Made by a program: the position numbers and the translations under genes. From Onchocerca volvulus (lineage: Eukaryota; Nematoda; Chromadorea; Rhabditida; Onchocercidae), in NCBI GenBank assembly GCA_000499405.2, contig HG738139.1, positions 7,154,616-7,218,615 on the forward strand: DNA of 64,000 nucleotides, in the 5' to 3' direction. Below, in pieces: positions 27,285 through 38,800 of this stretch (its first letter is position 1; every line of letters begins with the position of its first letter). The notes under the pieces are model-generated. The model was not told the origin of the DNA. It saw only the letters and a program-made list of their open reading frames with translations, and did no database searches.

Positions 27285-28680
27285 ATTTATAATTATTACG
27301 AATCCTATGAAAAAACATAAGGTATTGCTCACATATGCTCTAACTTTAAATGAAGTTAGATCTGCTTCATCAGGCTGAAAAAGAAATAGCTATAACAATA
27401 AAATCAAATAATAAATTTATATCGATATAAAAAAGATTGCATTCATGAGAAAAGTTTGTCAAAATTAATAAAAAAGTATTATCTAAATATTCTGTTTTTT
27501 TTTTCGGAATTCTTTCCTAATTATATAAAATTCATCTGCTAATTTTTAATTCCAAATGAGTAAAGAACCAAATAAAAGCCAAGTAAATCTAAACATTAAG
27601 AACAATATTTATAGAGAATGTCAAGGATGTTTTCACAATATTAAGGAAGGATTAATATCCAAATGTTTGCAAAAAATATAGTACAATAACAACATAAATA
27701 CAATATCAGAATATCGATTATTCTGTATAATATTACAATGCATATTATGTAATGTAAGATAACTCCTCTACTTCCATCAGTTACCAATATTAGAATTCAA
27801 CCCAGTATTTCGAAACAAAGATCAGATTAAGGGACAACAGAATGGAAATTTGCACAAAGTCACTTGAAATATATTGGTAATATCCCTTGCCTTAAGTTCT
27901 TAAATACATGTCTTTTCAAAGCATATATATTCATATCCAAAATCGAACTAAGTTGCACACTTAAATTCTTATCTCTCTTCAATCGATTAGTTTCAGTAGC
28001 CAATATATATTGCCAGATATTCGAGGAAATCCGAAAAATACTAAGAAATTTCTTTCCACTTATAAAGTTCTCTTGAATAACAACAAGAGCGATCAAAAAC
28101 AAAGATTTTTTAAAAGATATTTTATTCTCAGAAAGAACAAAATGACAGAAGAAATCAAATTCGATAGGCTATCGATTAATGAACAAGTAGAGATAACAAA
28201 ATGAGAAAAATTAAGCAACGTTTTTCAAGCAAGCACTCCAGATGTTGTCTGCATTTCCAAAATTCATAAATTATTGAGAGAAATTAATTTTTAGTTTATT
28301 ATCAAAAACAAATTACTAATGAACTATTATTGTAAAAAGGCACGATGAAATAAGTCTCTATTAAGACAACCTAAGGAGATATCTTTAGCAAATAAATATG
28401 AATCTAATATTAACGGCAGATTGGAAACATTAAAAGAGATAATGAACTGAAACTCAAAGCAACTTTCGTAACCACAATCCAGCAACTAAAACACATAAAA
28501 CACAAAAATATTAATATTTTGAAAAGAAAGAGAAACAAATAAAAATGTTTAGAACAACTATTCACTTTAAAAGCGTCTGAAAATCTTTTTAAATTCATAA
28601 ATTACAAAAAATACTTAAACTTCGAAATAAACAGTGAAACTTTAAAACTTAAGTGAGTAATAAAATCAAATATACGAAAT
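27285..28680. other. Spacer between the HP1-type gene and the 269-aa gene
   Basis: About 1.4 kb. The minus-strand frame of the 269-aa protein stays open upstream of its ATG through a hydrophobic stretch to about 27375, so a longer or alternatively spliced N-terminus cannot be excluded. Otherwise AT-rich with no supportable exon. Overlapping open frames on both strands near 27860-28200 lack splice context. Confidence 0.5.
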
Positions 28681-29639
28681 TCATAATGTTAAAAAATTAT
28701 CATCATCAATTGTTATCTCCTGCCCACGCAGCTCGCGTTCGTAGAAGCTAATCACCAACTGAAAAAATAATTTATCCTTATCAAAATTTCTCTTCGGAAC
28801 TTTCTATTCGTTAAATCATGTTAAATACAATTAACTATACTGACTTAGAGTACTGTATAGGAAATATTTGGAGACCGCTATATATAATGAGGTCTCTTTT
28901 TTTTAAATTCAATATATTAAAAAATTATATTATGCTTTTACTGCCTTTATAGCTAATAAATATCTTTAAGCGTCAAACAAAAATAACGATATCCTTGCAT
29001 CTTAAAACAATTCTTTTAAAACAGAATTGTTTCTTAAAAAAACTTAAAGATTGAATTTTATCAAAAACTTACATGTGGCCAATATTTCACACATACTGAA
29101 CTTGGTATTCTTTCAAATTTTTTCTTATGTCTATATTTAACAACGTATGTAAGTGGGAAATTATCTTCTGGTTGCTGAAAAATATAAACCATTCGAAGTC
29201 ATTAAATGTTGAGCAATTTATTTTCTTTCTTTTTTCTGTCCTTCTTAAATCCTATATATTCTCAAAAATATTCATTACAGAGACCGTAATTAATACTATT
29301 TGAGAGAAAAAAAGTATGAGACAGAATAATGAAATAAGGAACGCACTACTTCTTTAAAAATAACATCGAAAATTTCATTCTCCGCATTATCGTAGATTCA
29401 TTTTCTAGACTAATTTTACAAAAAAAAAAAAAGAAATATAAATAATCATGAAACCTACGCAAGCTGCGACGATTAATTCTGGTATCCAACCTTTTTCCAT
29501 TCCACTTTCACCAGGAGGCGGGCGCACTAAAGAAAATATCATATAAATAAAATTTGGAATTGGATAAAATGCAATTTCAAGATACCTCGATACAGATATT
29601 AAACTTGTTTTCGAAAAAGCAGAAGCTAAGTGAAATTCC

Positions 29640-29671
<32 letters not shown>

Positions 29672-31465
29672 GATGGAACTTAAATGACAGGACTTCTCAA
29701 TTGTCGACTTTCTTCATCATCTTCACTTTCACTTGAACAAGCGTAATCCTCCACCTTGCTCAAATCCTCAGAAGCTGGACGCTTCAAAGAACTAGATAAA
29801 CCAGAGGAACTAGGTCGAACTTGCGATGGAATATTCTGACAGTCAAAGTTTGTAGACATGGGACTGCGAATTTCAGAACAGCTCATTTTGGATGAAGCAG
29901 ATAATGGTTTTCGTGATTTCGATTTAGAATTTGTATTGCCCATCAAGTTTTGCCACAATTCATTTCGCTGCTTTCCCCAAGTTTCTCTGTAATAAAATAT
30001 GGTAGGTTGCAACATAGCAAATGACAAAATTTTTGAATATTACAATAGTAGCATCAGATATTGGCTAAAATATTTTTTTGAGATAATTGGAATGTTAGAC
30101 AGTTAAGAATTAATCATCTCAGGTTGAGAATTATTGATATTACGAAGAATGTTCATATATTTCATTCTGGGGCGTCAATGAAGATGATAAAAATTTGTTA
30201 TCATTACTGAACCATTGCCGAAATCAAAAGAGTTTCCAATCATCTAGTGGCATATGTCTCCTAACGGTAGAGAATTTGATAGTCTCTATGATATTGTTGT
30301 GATTTGATTTGCTTGATACTAATAAGATCTATGAGAAAACCTCATACTGAATTAAATTTCAAGTATTCTAAGATACAGAAAAGATTTCCAACTTCTCACA
30401 ATTATCGGTACATCACAGAATTCAGAACTACAACTTCTAATTTATCTGAATGATCCTATAAGACATATTCATTTCTTCACTGCATTATAATAGTTGTCAT
30501 AATATTATTCAAGCATTCTTAAATAATTTTATGATAAATTAAATAATACTCATCTAATTTCCGTCGGAAAACAGTAATTCTAATTATGAAGCGCAGTAAA
30601 CAAAACTATCTAACACTTACTTTTGCTGAGCATGGAATTCAGCAATCAATTCATCGCAGTCCTGGAATAATTTTTCTTTACTGATATACTTATTAGAAAC
30701 CTTATTATGCCAATATGATAGCGAAGTATTATCATATTTGCAGTAATTTCTGGTTACCGAGAGATACAGTATTCTTACGTGCTGAGACTTTTCCTCCCCT
30801 TGGATTTAAGCACTCATTCATCTTCAAAACTAGACTCACGTCTATTATCTAAAAATTTTTACTCCTATATAAATGAAATACACAAAAAGAAAAGGTAAAT
30901 ATAAAATAATTCAGAAAACTGAGAAAAGGGCTATAAAATATTTCTAAAAATGAATCGACTGTTAAAATCATGCTTCAATTCAAGCTATCAACATTTGGAT
31001 AACAACTCGAGGAAAAAATATGCAAAAATGTAAGGAAGTTCTAGTTTAATGAATTGAATTAATAAAAACTCTAAAGAAAGAGCATTTAATATCATCAAAA
31101 TTAACCAAACTATTTTAAATAGCATATTTACAGTTTATTTGCTAAGCAGAAAATGTCTTCCTAGATTTCGAATATCATTCGTACGAGTATCAATATCCAT
31201 TTTATTTGTGGAGAAAGAATGATCTGTTATACTCTAAGGGACATTTTCGTTCTTCATCATAGTTAAGATGAAATTATAATTTTATTAGGATATCGAAAAG
31301 GAAAAATAGTGATACCAGGTTAGTTTCAGGTTCCCATGTATTCTCTGCATCACTGTATCCCTTCCATTTTAGCAGATACTCCTTCATTTTTTTCTTCTTG
31401 TTATAACGCTCTCCAAGAATCGCTTCCACAACGAATGTTTCTTCTCCAGTATCATTATTAGCCAT
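28681..31465 (-). CDS. HP1-type chromobox protein (chromodomain plus chromoshadow)
   Basis: HP1 proteins bind methylated H3K9 through the chromodomain and dimerise through the chromoshadow domain to build heterochromatin. Exons are 31465-31316, 30661-30621, 29986-29694, 29526-29459, about 29379-29350, 29174-29073 and 28758-28681, giving about 253 aa. The chromodomain is at residues 11-64, with aromatic-cage residues F11, W34 and Y37 and the [16 protein letters not shown] signature. A Ser/Lys-rich hinge of about 100 residues ends in an acidic SESEDDEES stretch. The chromoshadow region starts at [12 protein letters not shown] and includes [17 protein letters not shown] and [12 protein letters not shown]. 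The small fifth exon needs an unusual GGAG acceptor to keep phase. Exon 3 has two possible in-phase donors. The gene is the hpl-1/hpl-2 type of nematodes; I do not decide which. Confidence 0.88.
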
Positions 31466-31472
31466 TTATTCA

Positions 31473-31482
31473 CTGAAGAAAA
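31473..31482 (-). promoter_or_regulatory. Probable spliced-leader acceptor of the HP1-type gene
   Basis: TTTTCTTCAG on the minus strand ends seven bases before the ATG, with no coding exon upstream. This is the expected form of a trans-splice acceptor in nematodes. Confidence 0.6.
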
Positions 31483-32006
31483 TTCAACTAATGATAAGCA
31501 ATAGTTAAATTGTAAGACAATTAGGTCCCGTACAAAAGTTACTGCCATCTTTTAACGGACTGGAATATGACTGAGCAGATAAATGTACGGCATAACTGCA
31601 TGGGCGTAACCAGGCGTTTTCCATCTTTCTCTCTTCTGCTTATTCCTCTCAACCTGTCCAGATGAAATGTTCTGCTTACGATAAAGATGGTAGTAAGCAC
31701 AGAGCTTGCACTTTTCTATTTATTCAGCTTGAATCCGAATTAATTTTTGGAATCCAGTTTGAACTTAGTCTGACCTGATCTCAACCTGAGTAAGCGAGTA
31801 CACTGTAGCGGAATAGTCCGGCAAGAGAGCAACTTACTAAAAAAGATGTTTGAGCGTTGAGAGAGTGAGTGATTTTCATGGGTTATATGTGAGCGGTCTT
31901 GAATGAAAACTTGTTTCCCTCTGTTTCGATCCTTGCTACGGTACTTTTACAGTTTCGAGTAAACTCCACTTTGCTGATATATTTTATCACAAATTTTAGC
32001 GACAAA

Positions 32007-32016
32007 TATCTTTCAG
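32007..32016 (+). promoter_or_regulatory. Probable spliced-leader acceptor of COA5
   Basis: ATCTTTCAG ends seven bases before the ATG at 32024, mirroring the site of the divergent HP1-type gene. Confidence 0.6.
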
Positions 32017-32023
32017 ATAAGTG

Positions 32024-33072
32024 ATGTCTGAAAATGTTCCTGTAGAAAGTGAAGAAAAGTCGAGGAAAAAGCCTGGCAGAGCTTGCGATCACATACGACA
32101 AGCACTGAAAAGATGTCTTAAAGTAAGTGTATATTTAAATAGGCCTGCAAGAGTTTGGCTGAAAGAGATTGAGAAATTGAATGCAAATGACATGGAAAAT
32201 AAGCGATGAATTATAGATCTTTCTCTGCAGTTCAAGTTGAAATTAGAGAATGCTTTTTGAACATTAAATTAATTGTTTCGATATTACTTGATAAGATCAG
32301 TAAGTAATAATAAATGAAATTATCATATCTGTTTGCATAATAAATATAATAGTTCTGATTGCATTTAATTTCCTCGTCATCCATATTTTAATTTGGTAAT
32401 TTGAAGTTATTATAATAGCTCATAGTTAAAAATTTAAATGTCCTTAACAAACTGATAAAAAAAGACAAATCAGACATTGACATGTATAATTTGTAGAACA
32501 AAAATACGACTTGTTTTGCTTGATTTTTATTGCGCTATAAATGAATTAGCAACGAATACATTAAAAAATTAATTTAAATACTTTTAAAACCTGCTCAGAA
32601 GATGGATTCAATTTTGTATTTCGAGTAAATTTTAATAATTGTTGGATAAATGACAAAATAAGGAAGTAAAAGCTGCCAAATAAAACAAGTTATTCTTTCT
32701 GACCTTATCTGTTCAAGAGTATTTGCTTAATATATTGGTTATTGTATTATACTTTTAGGAATCAGATTGTATTCAGAAAGAGCATCGGCATGCAATGGAT
32801 TGCTTGCGCTCACATGCTGATACTGTTCCCATACGATGTTTTCAATTGTTAGATACATTTGCTCAATGTAAATTATCCCTGGTTAGTTTTTTTTTCTTTT
32901 TTTGCATTTCTCGACACATATTTAAGGGACAAAAATAATCTTGGATAATGAGAGATTTAAAATGGAAAATAATTTTCATCGTAAAATGATGCATTTTTTG
33001 CAGATCGATAATCGTTTACGGACACGAGGACGAAAATTAGATATTCCAGATGCAGAAATTTCTCCAGAATGA
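32024..33072 (+). CDS. coa5: Cytochrome c oxidase assembly factor 5 (COA5/PET191)
   Basis: COA5/PET191 is a small twin-cysteine protein of the mitochondrial intermembrane space needed to assemble complex IV. Three exons join in phase to 96 aa: 32024-32122, 32759-32881 and 33004-33072. The cysteine pattern is C21-x9-C31-x5-C37-x10-C48-x11-C60-x9-C70. It matches the family except for a longer loop before C60. The C-terminal DNRLRTRGRK corresponds to the conserved DNRxRxRGRK end of COA5. The N-terminal 20 residues are charged and the last dozen extend past the usual end, making it about 20 residues longer than human COA5. There is no cleavable presequence, as expected for an oxidative-folding import substrate. 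This is the only clearly supported plus-strand gene in the window. Confidence 0.93.
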
Positions 33073-33562
33073 AAATATTACTGAATGGTTAACATGAATG
33101 ATTGGTTAATATTAGAAAGTTCTGAAATTGCAAAGAATTTATTTTTCGTTAATAATAAAATTTTGCTCTTACATTTGGATGTTTTTGATCATATTTTTTA
33201 ACAACGATGCACATTAATAAATAAATCACACTTTCAGATCATAACACGAAAATAGAACCCACGAATTTCGGAAATGCTTGTAATTCGGCGCTTTGCGAAT
33301 GTATTATAGAGATAATAAAAGTACCAAGAATGAATAAACGAAGAAGAGGTATCAAATTACTAATATTCAATTGAAATGCAGAATATATCATAAAAGTGTT
33401 GATGCGTGTCAACAATTAAGAAATACTAAATCTTTATAAATCTTAAATGTTACATGTTTTTAAGCAAATTAATTTCCAAATTGTAATAATTTAAAGAATT
33501 GACTTCGTAAGATTTAAACTCGATGTCTTCTGCTGGCAAGCAATTTCCTTTATGAACCTCAC

Positions 33563-33622
33563 CTCTCTTCATTTTAAAGTCAGTACATTGATAGCAGTCT
33601 TGCATAATTTCCTTGAAGCGTA
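33563..33622 (-). CDS. Isolated exon-like segment (doubtful)
   Basis: A 60-base minus-strand segment bounded by a TTCACAG acceptor and a GTGAGG donor, reading RFKEIMQDCYQCTDFKMKR. It lies between COA5 and pde-2. No partner exon was found on either side and the family is not recognised. The frame also continues open past the donor to a stop at 33450. Confidence 0.2.
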
Positions 33623-33966
33623 CTGTGAAGGCCAATGAGTCCAAAATGCAAAAGACTGGTTAAAATTTCCAAAATAAGATTGTTGTAAATGAAATGTCTG
33701 TTGCATATGTTAAGACGTTAATGCATTATTACAATAAAAATTAATATAGAACAAAGATATATACAGTAAAGTATTCATATGAGTACAGAAAGCTTCCTCT
33801 ATAAATATGCATTTGTTAACGATTTTCTTAGATTGCAAGTGTTTTTTTCCATATAATATTCACTTAAAATTTATATGACATGAGCAGAAAATTATTTGCT
33901 TATGATCATACAATTATTTCAAAAAAGCTCGCTTGGTTTAAATATAGTGTGAAAAGACGGGCATAT

Positions 33967-34010
33967 ATATATTTATTTATTTATTTATATTTATATATTT
34001 ATATATATTG
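33967..34010. repeat. TTTA/TATA microsatellite
   Basis: TTTA and ATATTT units in a mixed run, in the spacer between COA5 and pde-2. Confidence 0.8.
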
Positions 34011-34249
34011 ACGTTTACTAAACTAATTTAGCGCTCATCCTATATAATTGATTCAGTTTATTAATCATCGAATTCATCAAGAGGTATATCATACTTTGTT
34101 ATTTAAGCATAACGTAAATCCACATAAGCGGCATCGTTACGTATTGAAAAACTTTTTTGCATCAATCCTATTTTACTTTCGACTAAAATAATTTTTTTAT
34201 TTAAATTTTTGGTTGTTATACGTGATTCGCTGATGCTGTTGATTGAGGT

Positions 34250-34531
34250 ATGATTGGGGAATTAAACGCTGAATTGATCAAAAAATATTTATTACATCAC
34301 ATTATTACATTTAATCCCGTATCACTACGTAATTCCTGTGTCAATGCCCCAACAATACTTTCAAAGCAATGTTTCTGCAGAAATCATGAGAGAGAAAGCG
34401 AACTTTTATCGAAGCTCGCAATCATATGTTATGTATTTATTACATCACAGGTCTCTAAAGACACCTTGAAAAAGAACTTTCGAAGATTCAGAAACATTAT
34501 CGAGCAATCCGAACAAAAATTTGAACATTGA
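34250..34531 (+). CDS. 93-codon open frame between COA5 and pde-2 (doubtful)
   Basis: An uninterrupted frame from an ATG, with a Cys-containing middle (KQCFCRNHERESELL) and a basic helical tail (KDTLKKNFRRFRNIIEQSEQ) before the stop. Internal TTTCTGCAG and ATCACAG sites mean the second half could be a spliced exon instead. I recognise no family. The spacer 33073-35800 otherwise holds only AT-rich sequence and the COA5 and pde-2 3' ends. Confidence 0.25.
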   Translation: MIGELNAELIKKYLLHHIITFNPVSLRNSCVNAPTILSKQCFCRNHERESELLSKLAIICYVFITSQVSKDTLKKNFRRFRNIIEQSEQKFEH

Positions 34532-35800
34532 ATGATATTATTCTAAAAAAAAGATATTGGAAATGAAAAGACTTCGACGGATTGCGAAGACAATTTTGTA
34601 AAACACAAAAAAAACTTAACTGAAAGACACATACAATTACATTCAATGCATTTCCAGGCAGAATAATCCTATGAAAAAATTTCAGCAACATTACAACTGC
34701 ATTTCCTAATACAGAAGTCAATCAAATAAGCGCTTATAATTGATACTTTAACTTTAATGACTAGCCATATCCATTTTTATAAATCCTGAAAAATGACAAA
34801 CGTGACTAAGAACTAGGTTCTGCTTCTAGAAAAAAACTTGAAATCAAAAGCAAGATTTTTGAACAAGACGTTGCTCAATGCGGTAATGTTGCAAAAAAGC
34901 AAACGGATGTATAGAAAACAGAAATATTTTCCATCGATGTAAAAAAAACAAAATGAAATGGTAGTTGTAGAACTGATTTCGCAAGAAGAAAATAAAAAGA
35001 ATATACTGAGAATCATGTTTATGATAATAATTACCCGACAGCAATCAAAATATACATATAAGAGTACTTTCGAAAAATTGAAATAAATCATCAAAAATAT
35101 ATGATTCAAAGCTCGTTCTCTTTCAGACCGTTTTTCAAAATCAAAAGTGCATCTTCAAACTTTTTATCTTTTAAGCAGACAATTCTATTATAATAAAGAG
35201 TCTGGACCAAGGTTTCCAATTTCGTTATAGTTTTCAAATAGTTAACAAATCCGGACAAGATGGTTAACAACTTATCCTGTCAGCAAATTAGGAGAAATTC
35301 AAATGAAAAAAATTCATATTATGATTGGCAAAGAGAATAGGAAAAAAGGAAGGCTATTTCGTATAAATTAAAGAAAACTAGGAATAGAAATCTGAACAAG
35401 AAAAGCAACAAGGAGACTTAACAGTTCGATTTGAAATATCAAAGAGAAATGAAAAAAAGTTAAAAAGGATGACAGTGTTTGGATGTTTTTGTTATGAAAA
35501 GTGATCAAAATTTCACAGATCACTTTAAGACCATCGTGCAGCGAAGAAGTGAGCTGGAGAGGTTAGCTGATGAATGAATGTATTTAAATATATCCAGTTT
35601 ATATCATGTAATTGAAAGTTTCTGAAAACATAGCTATTATCTGAAAAAAATATAAAAACTTGTCAGACTAAGCAAAAGTCATGTATTTTTATTTTCCATA
35701 ACTTTCTTGACTTTTTATGGAAGGTAAAAAAAAATGTACTGTCTAGAGTTTCAACTCAAAATAACTAAATAATAAGTTTGTTAAAAAAACTCTTTTACTA

Positions 35801-38800
35801 TTATTGTTCGTGTCGTTGTTGAGCTCGTTTGATTACTCGCTTTTCTAGAGAAGTATCCCTAAGATAATCGAGACCAAGAGTTGGGTATTTCTCCTCAGCC
35901 AGTATCTCGTCCAGCGCCAACCAACATTTTCGATTAAACAGCATTGATTCATATGTATTTTTGCTTTCGGGTAACAACTGTGACAAGTATCTACAATAAT
36001 GTATAAATTAAATAAGCTCGATGTAAATAAGACCGAAGTACGACAAACTTTTTATCCATTCTATATAGTATTTCTTTCTGAAAGAAAATTTTCAAAACTT
36101 GCTCAAAAACAGGAACTGCAACTGTATCCATGAATTCAAGTTGCAATTTTGGTACGCATGCACGATCTCGGTCCATCATTTCCAGTGGACAATTTCCCAT
36201 CTGCTTTTCCAAATCTCCTTGCGAGAAAAATTCTTTATAGATATTTTCCTAAACAATAATATATATTAGACCAGAACTGCAAGCACTTCAATAAAATTAT
36301 TATAACATAACCAATTAAAAGAGCACGATAAATAGCGTTAAGTCTTTTCTTATCCCCAAATCTGTGCATTCAATCTTTCTGCATTTATTTACATTTTAAT
36401 ATTAAAACTGTTGATAGTTTCTTTTGAAAATGAAGATAAGTACAAAATTTAAAGGTTGGGAAAGAAAAGATATTTGAGAGAAACCTATTAAGAAATATCA
36501 TAAACTTTTTACATTATAATCTTAATTCCATCAACATGGAATGAAACTTACAGCTATTTCCTTACTGTTTCTGAAATCTTTTGTCTGATCGGATAAGTCG
36601 GCTGAAGTCATCATAAGGCATAACAGTAAATATCGATGGTGTTTTATTGAACTATCAAAGCCAACTGAAACTTAATCATTAAACTTTTCAAAGTCCCACA
36701 AAATGCAGTCCAATAATTTTCTTTTTTTTAGAAGTCCCATAATGTAATCAAAAATCAAGAATCACTTTTACAGAGGGCTGGTATTGTGGCAGTCTATAAT
36801 TGAACGAATGTATTTTTGAAGAAATCAGATGAGCCCCTGAATTAAATGATATTTCAGGTTCAAAAATTTTTTCTGAATATCTGAAAATTTGAGAGCATTC
36901 GATCCCAAAAGAAAGGGAATAGAACAAAGATCATGACGGAATTCAAGCTTCTCTCATTCATAATTCCTTCAAACGAATTACTCACCTGCAACCATTTGAT
37001 TAATTTCTTGCACTTTTTGTAAATGATTAGCTATATCTGTTGCGAGAATGATATCCCTTATGTGATCCAGGACTGAATGAAATTGCTGAAAAAAAAATTC
37101 TTCTTTTAATTATAAAGAAGAATGTAGTTTTAAAGGACTGCTGAATTAATGATCCCGGATCTATAAACAAAGCAGACTTCTCTGATTTCACAATTTGATA
37201 ATACTGCTTCAGGTAAGGGCAGCAAGAAAGAATGATATTAGAAATGGAAAGAGGTCTACGGCTAATAAACTCATAGGTAGTTTTGTGCAATAAAGCTAAT
37301 GCATTTCTATCATCACATCTCTTGTTTTGAGCCTATTAAACTGATTCCGTGAATAATCTCTGGCTAACATGCGGATCTTTTGAACCACGGAGGAAAATCT
37401 TATCAATATCTGGAGCTTAGACTTTAACATAGTGAGATATGAAATAAAAATTGGACAGGTTTTTAATTTTTTAGATTGATAATAAAAACATCTACATTTA
37501 AGTAATGAGGATCTTACGCGTCGATTTAATGAAACGAATATATTGCACTCCTCCATATTTAATATTGATATTGTTTGAGCAAAATGATGTCTCTCCAACA
37601 CCGAGCCTTCACTGCTATACAACTGCGCTAGCGGTGTTCGCTATAATGAGTTTCTGTCAATAAACTGAAACTAATTTACATACTCTCACTGTGAATTGAA
37701 TCTGACTGCGTTAATCTGATTTGAATCTAGATTTTAAACCACATTTCTTTCATTGTTATTTTCAAATAAAAAAGGCTTCATTGAGCTATAATCCAGCTTA
37801 AACTGGCACATTCCCAACAAAAGATTGCCACATAATATCCTACTTGCAGAGCCTTCATAAAAATTAGGAACATAATTCCTATTCGAAAAGTTTTATCGCA
37901 ACTATCTTCTATTTTATAAGCTTTGGGAAGTAGTTGGCAAATATCTATAACAAATAACCTCCCTGGTCATTATTTTATTCACATAATTTAATAAATTATA
38001 AGCTCATACAGTTTATTAGATTATAATTATAAGTTTAGGACAGAATAAAACTTGAAAAAAGAAGAAAAATAAACTTTTAAAAAAGAAGATAAAAACTCAC
38101 CGACTGCACTTGGAATGCATTGGTAGTACCGCGGTGATCGATATCATGACATAAACTTGCTACATAAAGAGCAAAACTTTCCAGCTCATTGAGTGCATTG
38201 CGTGCCGTTTCAGTTCGTAGTAACAAATAAATAAAATGTGCAACCGCAAATGCATGAGACCAATTGTGATAAGGCACATCACGGTAACCCTTTTGAACCA
38301 TCAACAAGAAACAAGCTAGCGTGTGCCGCTGCAAGCGAAATCGTTGAACGAAACCTAAATCCTGAAAAATAAACTTTTATGTTTATAAATTTAAATTAAT
38401 AGAACTTAAAACAGATTAAACTGTTTTCAGAATAATTATTCGCAAAACCTAGCGAAGATTTAAAATCATTTAAAAATTCACAGACAAACCTTAAAAATGG
38501 ACAAAGCTGCTTCAACATAAGTATCGCCTGACCCTATAGAACGTGGTGGAAAATTAAAATGATTGAAATCAGGAGCAAAAGAAGTCGTTGCCGGTATTTC
38601 ACCTACTGTTAGTCGTAACAAATCTTCCGGTGCAATCTGCAAACAGAGTAGTAAAGTAATTTTAGATTCCATGAATTAAATAGATTTTTTATTACCACAT
38701 TGTCGCAGGTAGCTCTGGAAAGAAAAATAATAACTATGACATCATATGCAACAATATTCAAAAAATTAATCTCCTTTATTATTTGCTCATTAAGTGGTTA

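Larger units (their letters stand above)
31466..32023. promoter_or_regulatory. Divergent promoter region between the HP1-type gene and COA5
   Basis: The two genes are transcribed away from each other and their ATGs are 558 bases apart, so both promoters must lie here or overlap. No TATA box or other element is assigned. Confidence 0.5.

Noticed and set aside
28010..28204. Plus-strand open frame between the 269-aa and HP1-type genes
   Set aside because: AT-rich, overlapped by open frames on both strands, no splice or family evidence.
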